Origin: Bacteroidales bacterium
Lineage (GTDB): Bacteria; Bacteroidota; Bacteroidia; Bacteroidales; UBA932
Length of the DNA: 39,070 nt
Assembly (NCBI GenBank): GCA_024402025.1
Contig: JAKSJY010000006.1
Coordinates: 1 to 39,070, forward strand
Direction of reading: 5' to 3'
Numbering within the stretch: position 1 is the first letter of the stretch; each line of letters opens with the position of its first letter. The notes beneath the pieces are model-generated. The model made no database searches. It saw nothing but the letters and a program-made list of their open reading frames with translations, and was not told the DNA's origin. Of this stretch, positions 38,685 to 39,070 are shown in pieces. The position numbers and the translations under genes were made by a program.

Positions 38685-39070
38685 CTATTTGCCGTAAGTC
38701 ACGTCCACTCCGGAATCGTGTCTGGCGGTGCGTGCTATCCTGCACCCTCCAGCCTCGACCTTCCCGGCAACGAACTCGGGGATATTGTATGACTTCAACA
38801 AGCCCTTGTAATAGGAACTCCTTCTTTGCGGAAGCAGGAAAGCCTTCGAGACGCTGCCGTCCTGCGCAACGTGGGCCATATACAGTCTGGTGTACAGACC
38901 GTCATCCCTGCGGCTGGAGAAAAGCACCCAGCGGCTGTCGGTACTCCAGGAATGGTAACTGTCCACGTCAGCGCTGTTGGCCTCCGTGCAGGGAGAGATC
39001 TCTCCGCTCGCAAGGTCCAGGATATACAGGTCGGAATCCTTGTGCCATATTCCGAAGTTGCCGTAGGACT
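38685..39070 (-). CDS. PD40/TolB-like beta-propeller protein (5' end outside window)
   Basis: The last 127 residues of a protein whose start lies beyond the right edge; the frame is open to 39070. The visible part reads SYGNFGIWHKDSDLYILDLA, then SYHSWSTDSRWVLFSSRRDD and LYTRLYMAHV, the repeat type of PD40 (WD40-like, TolB) propeller blades. It ends HDSGVDVTYGK. Such proteins in Bacteroidota are exported or membrane-anchored and are commonly followed by DUF6057. The role is unknown. It heads the visible part of the operon running to 32600. Confidence 0.85.
   Translation of the reverse strand, partial: SYGNFGIWHKDSDLYILDLASGEISPCTEANSADVDSYHSWSTDSRWVLFSSRRDDGLYTRLYMAHVAQDGSVSKAFLLPQRRSSYYKGLLKSYNIPEFVAGKVEAGGCRIARTARHDSGVDVTYGK

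Overview
The window comes from a bacterium of the phylum Bacteroidota, most likely order Bacteroidales, with fairly GC-rich genes. Several features point there: spaces upstream of genes repeatedly carry the Bacteroidota promoter form (TAnnTTTG, in the best cases with TTTG 19 bases upstream); start codons follow A-rich rather than Shine-Dalgarno leaders; and several families are typical of the group (frdC-type cytochrome b, DUF3109, DUF6057, PD40 protein, inactive M16 protein, GHL10 lipoprotein). Family or genus cannot be settled from the sequence. Coding is dense and there is no gene-free stretch over 300 bases. No tRNA, rRNA, CRISPR array, insertion sequence or prophage was seen.

Layout. 1-3006 (minus): pyrH-frr, then a promoter and palindrome, then rplM-rpsI-rpsB, with rpsB running off the left edge. 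3112-5914 (plus): an orphan sdhC/frdC, dusB and lpxK. 12834-5911 (minus): a six-gene operon of a membrane-anchored coiled-coil gene broken by an in-frame TAG, hemW, an M16-like protein without its zinc motif, a Cys-rich DUF3109 protein, an aminopeptidase P and a small membrane protein. 12910-15497 (plus): a secreted TPR protein and a U32 (RlhA-type) protein. 23389-15596 (minus): PBP1A, alpha/beta hydrolase, a membrane-anchored MurF-like ligase, Ddl with a Gly/Lys/Cys insertion, prmC and an unknown lipoprotein. 23450-26248 (plus): topA and an Lrp-type regulator. 26949-26251 (minus): ispD. 27011-32492 (plus): mreB-mreC-mreD-mrdA-rodA. 32509-32593: an 85-base hairpin. 39070-32600 (minus): PD40 protein (partial), DUF6057 membrane protein, GHL10 glycosidase-like lipoprotein, CE2-type esterase and FAD-oxidoreductase lipoprotein.

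Much of the window builds the envelope. LpxK makes lipid A. Ddl, the MurF-like ligase and PBP1A make and polymerise peptidoglycan. MreBCD, PBP2 and RodA form the elongasome. IspD supplies isoprenoid precursor for the undecaprenyl carrier. The last operon looks like an exported glycan-processing set.

The points most worth a second look are the hydrolase/anchored Mur ligase/Ddl trio, in which the ligase lacks the usual MurF N-terminal substrate domain and Ddl carries a repetitive insertion; the in-frame TAG at 12385-12387; the long hairpin after rodA; the palindrome at the rplM promoter and the structured leader before rpsB; the orphan fumarate reductase cytochrome; and the three-enzyme lipoprotein/esterase/oxidoreductase cluster.
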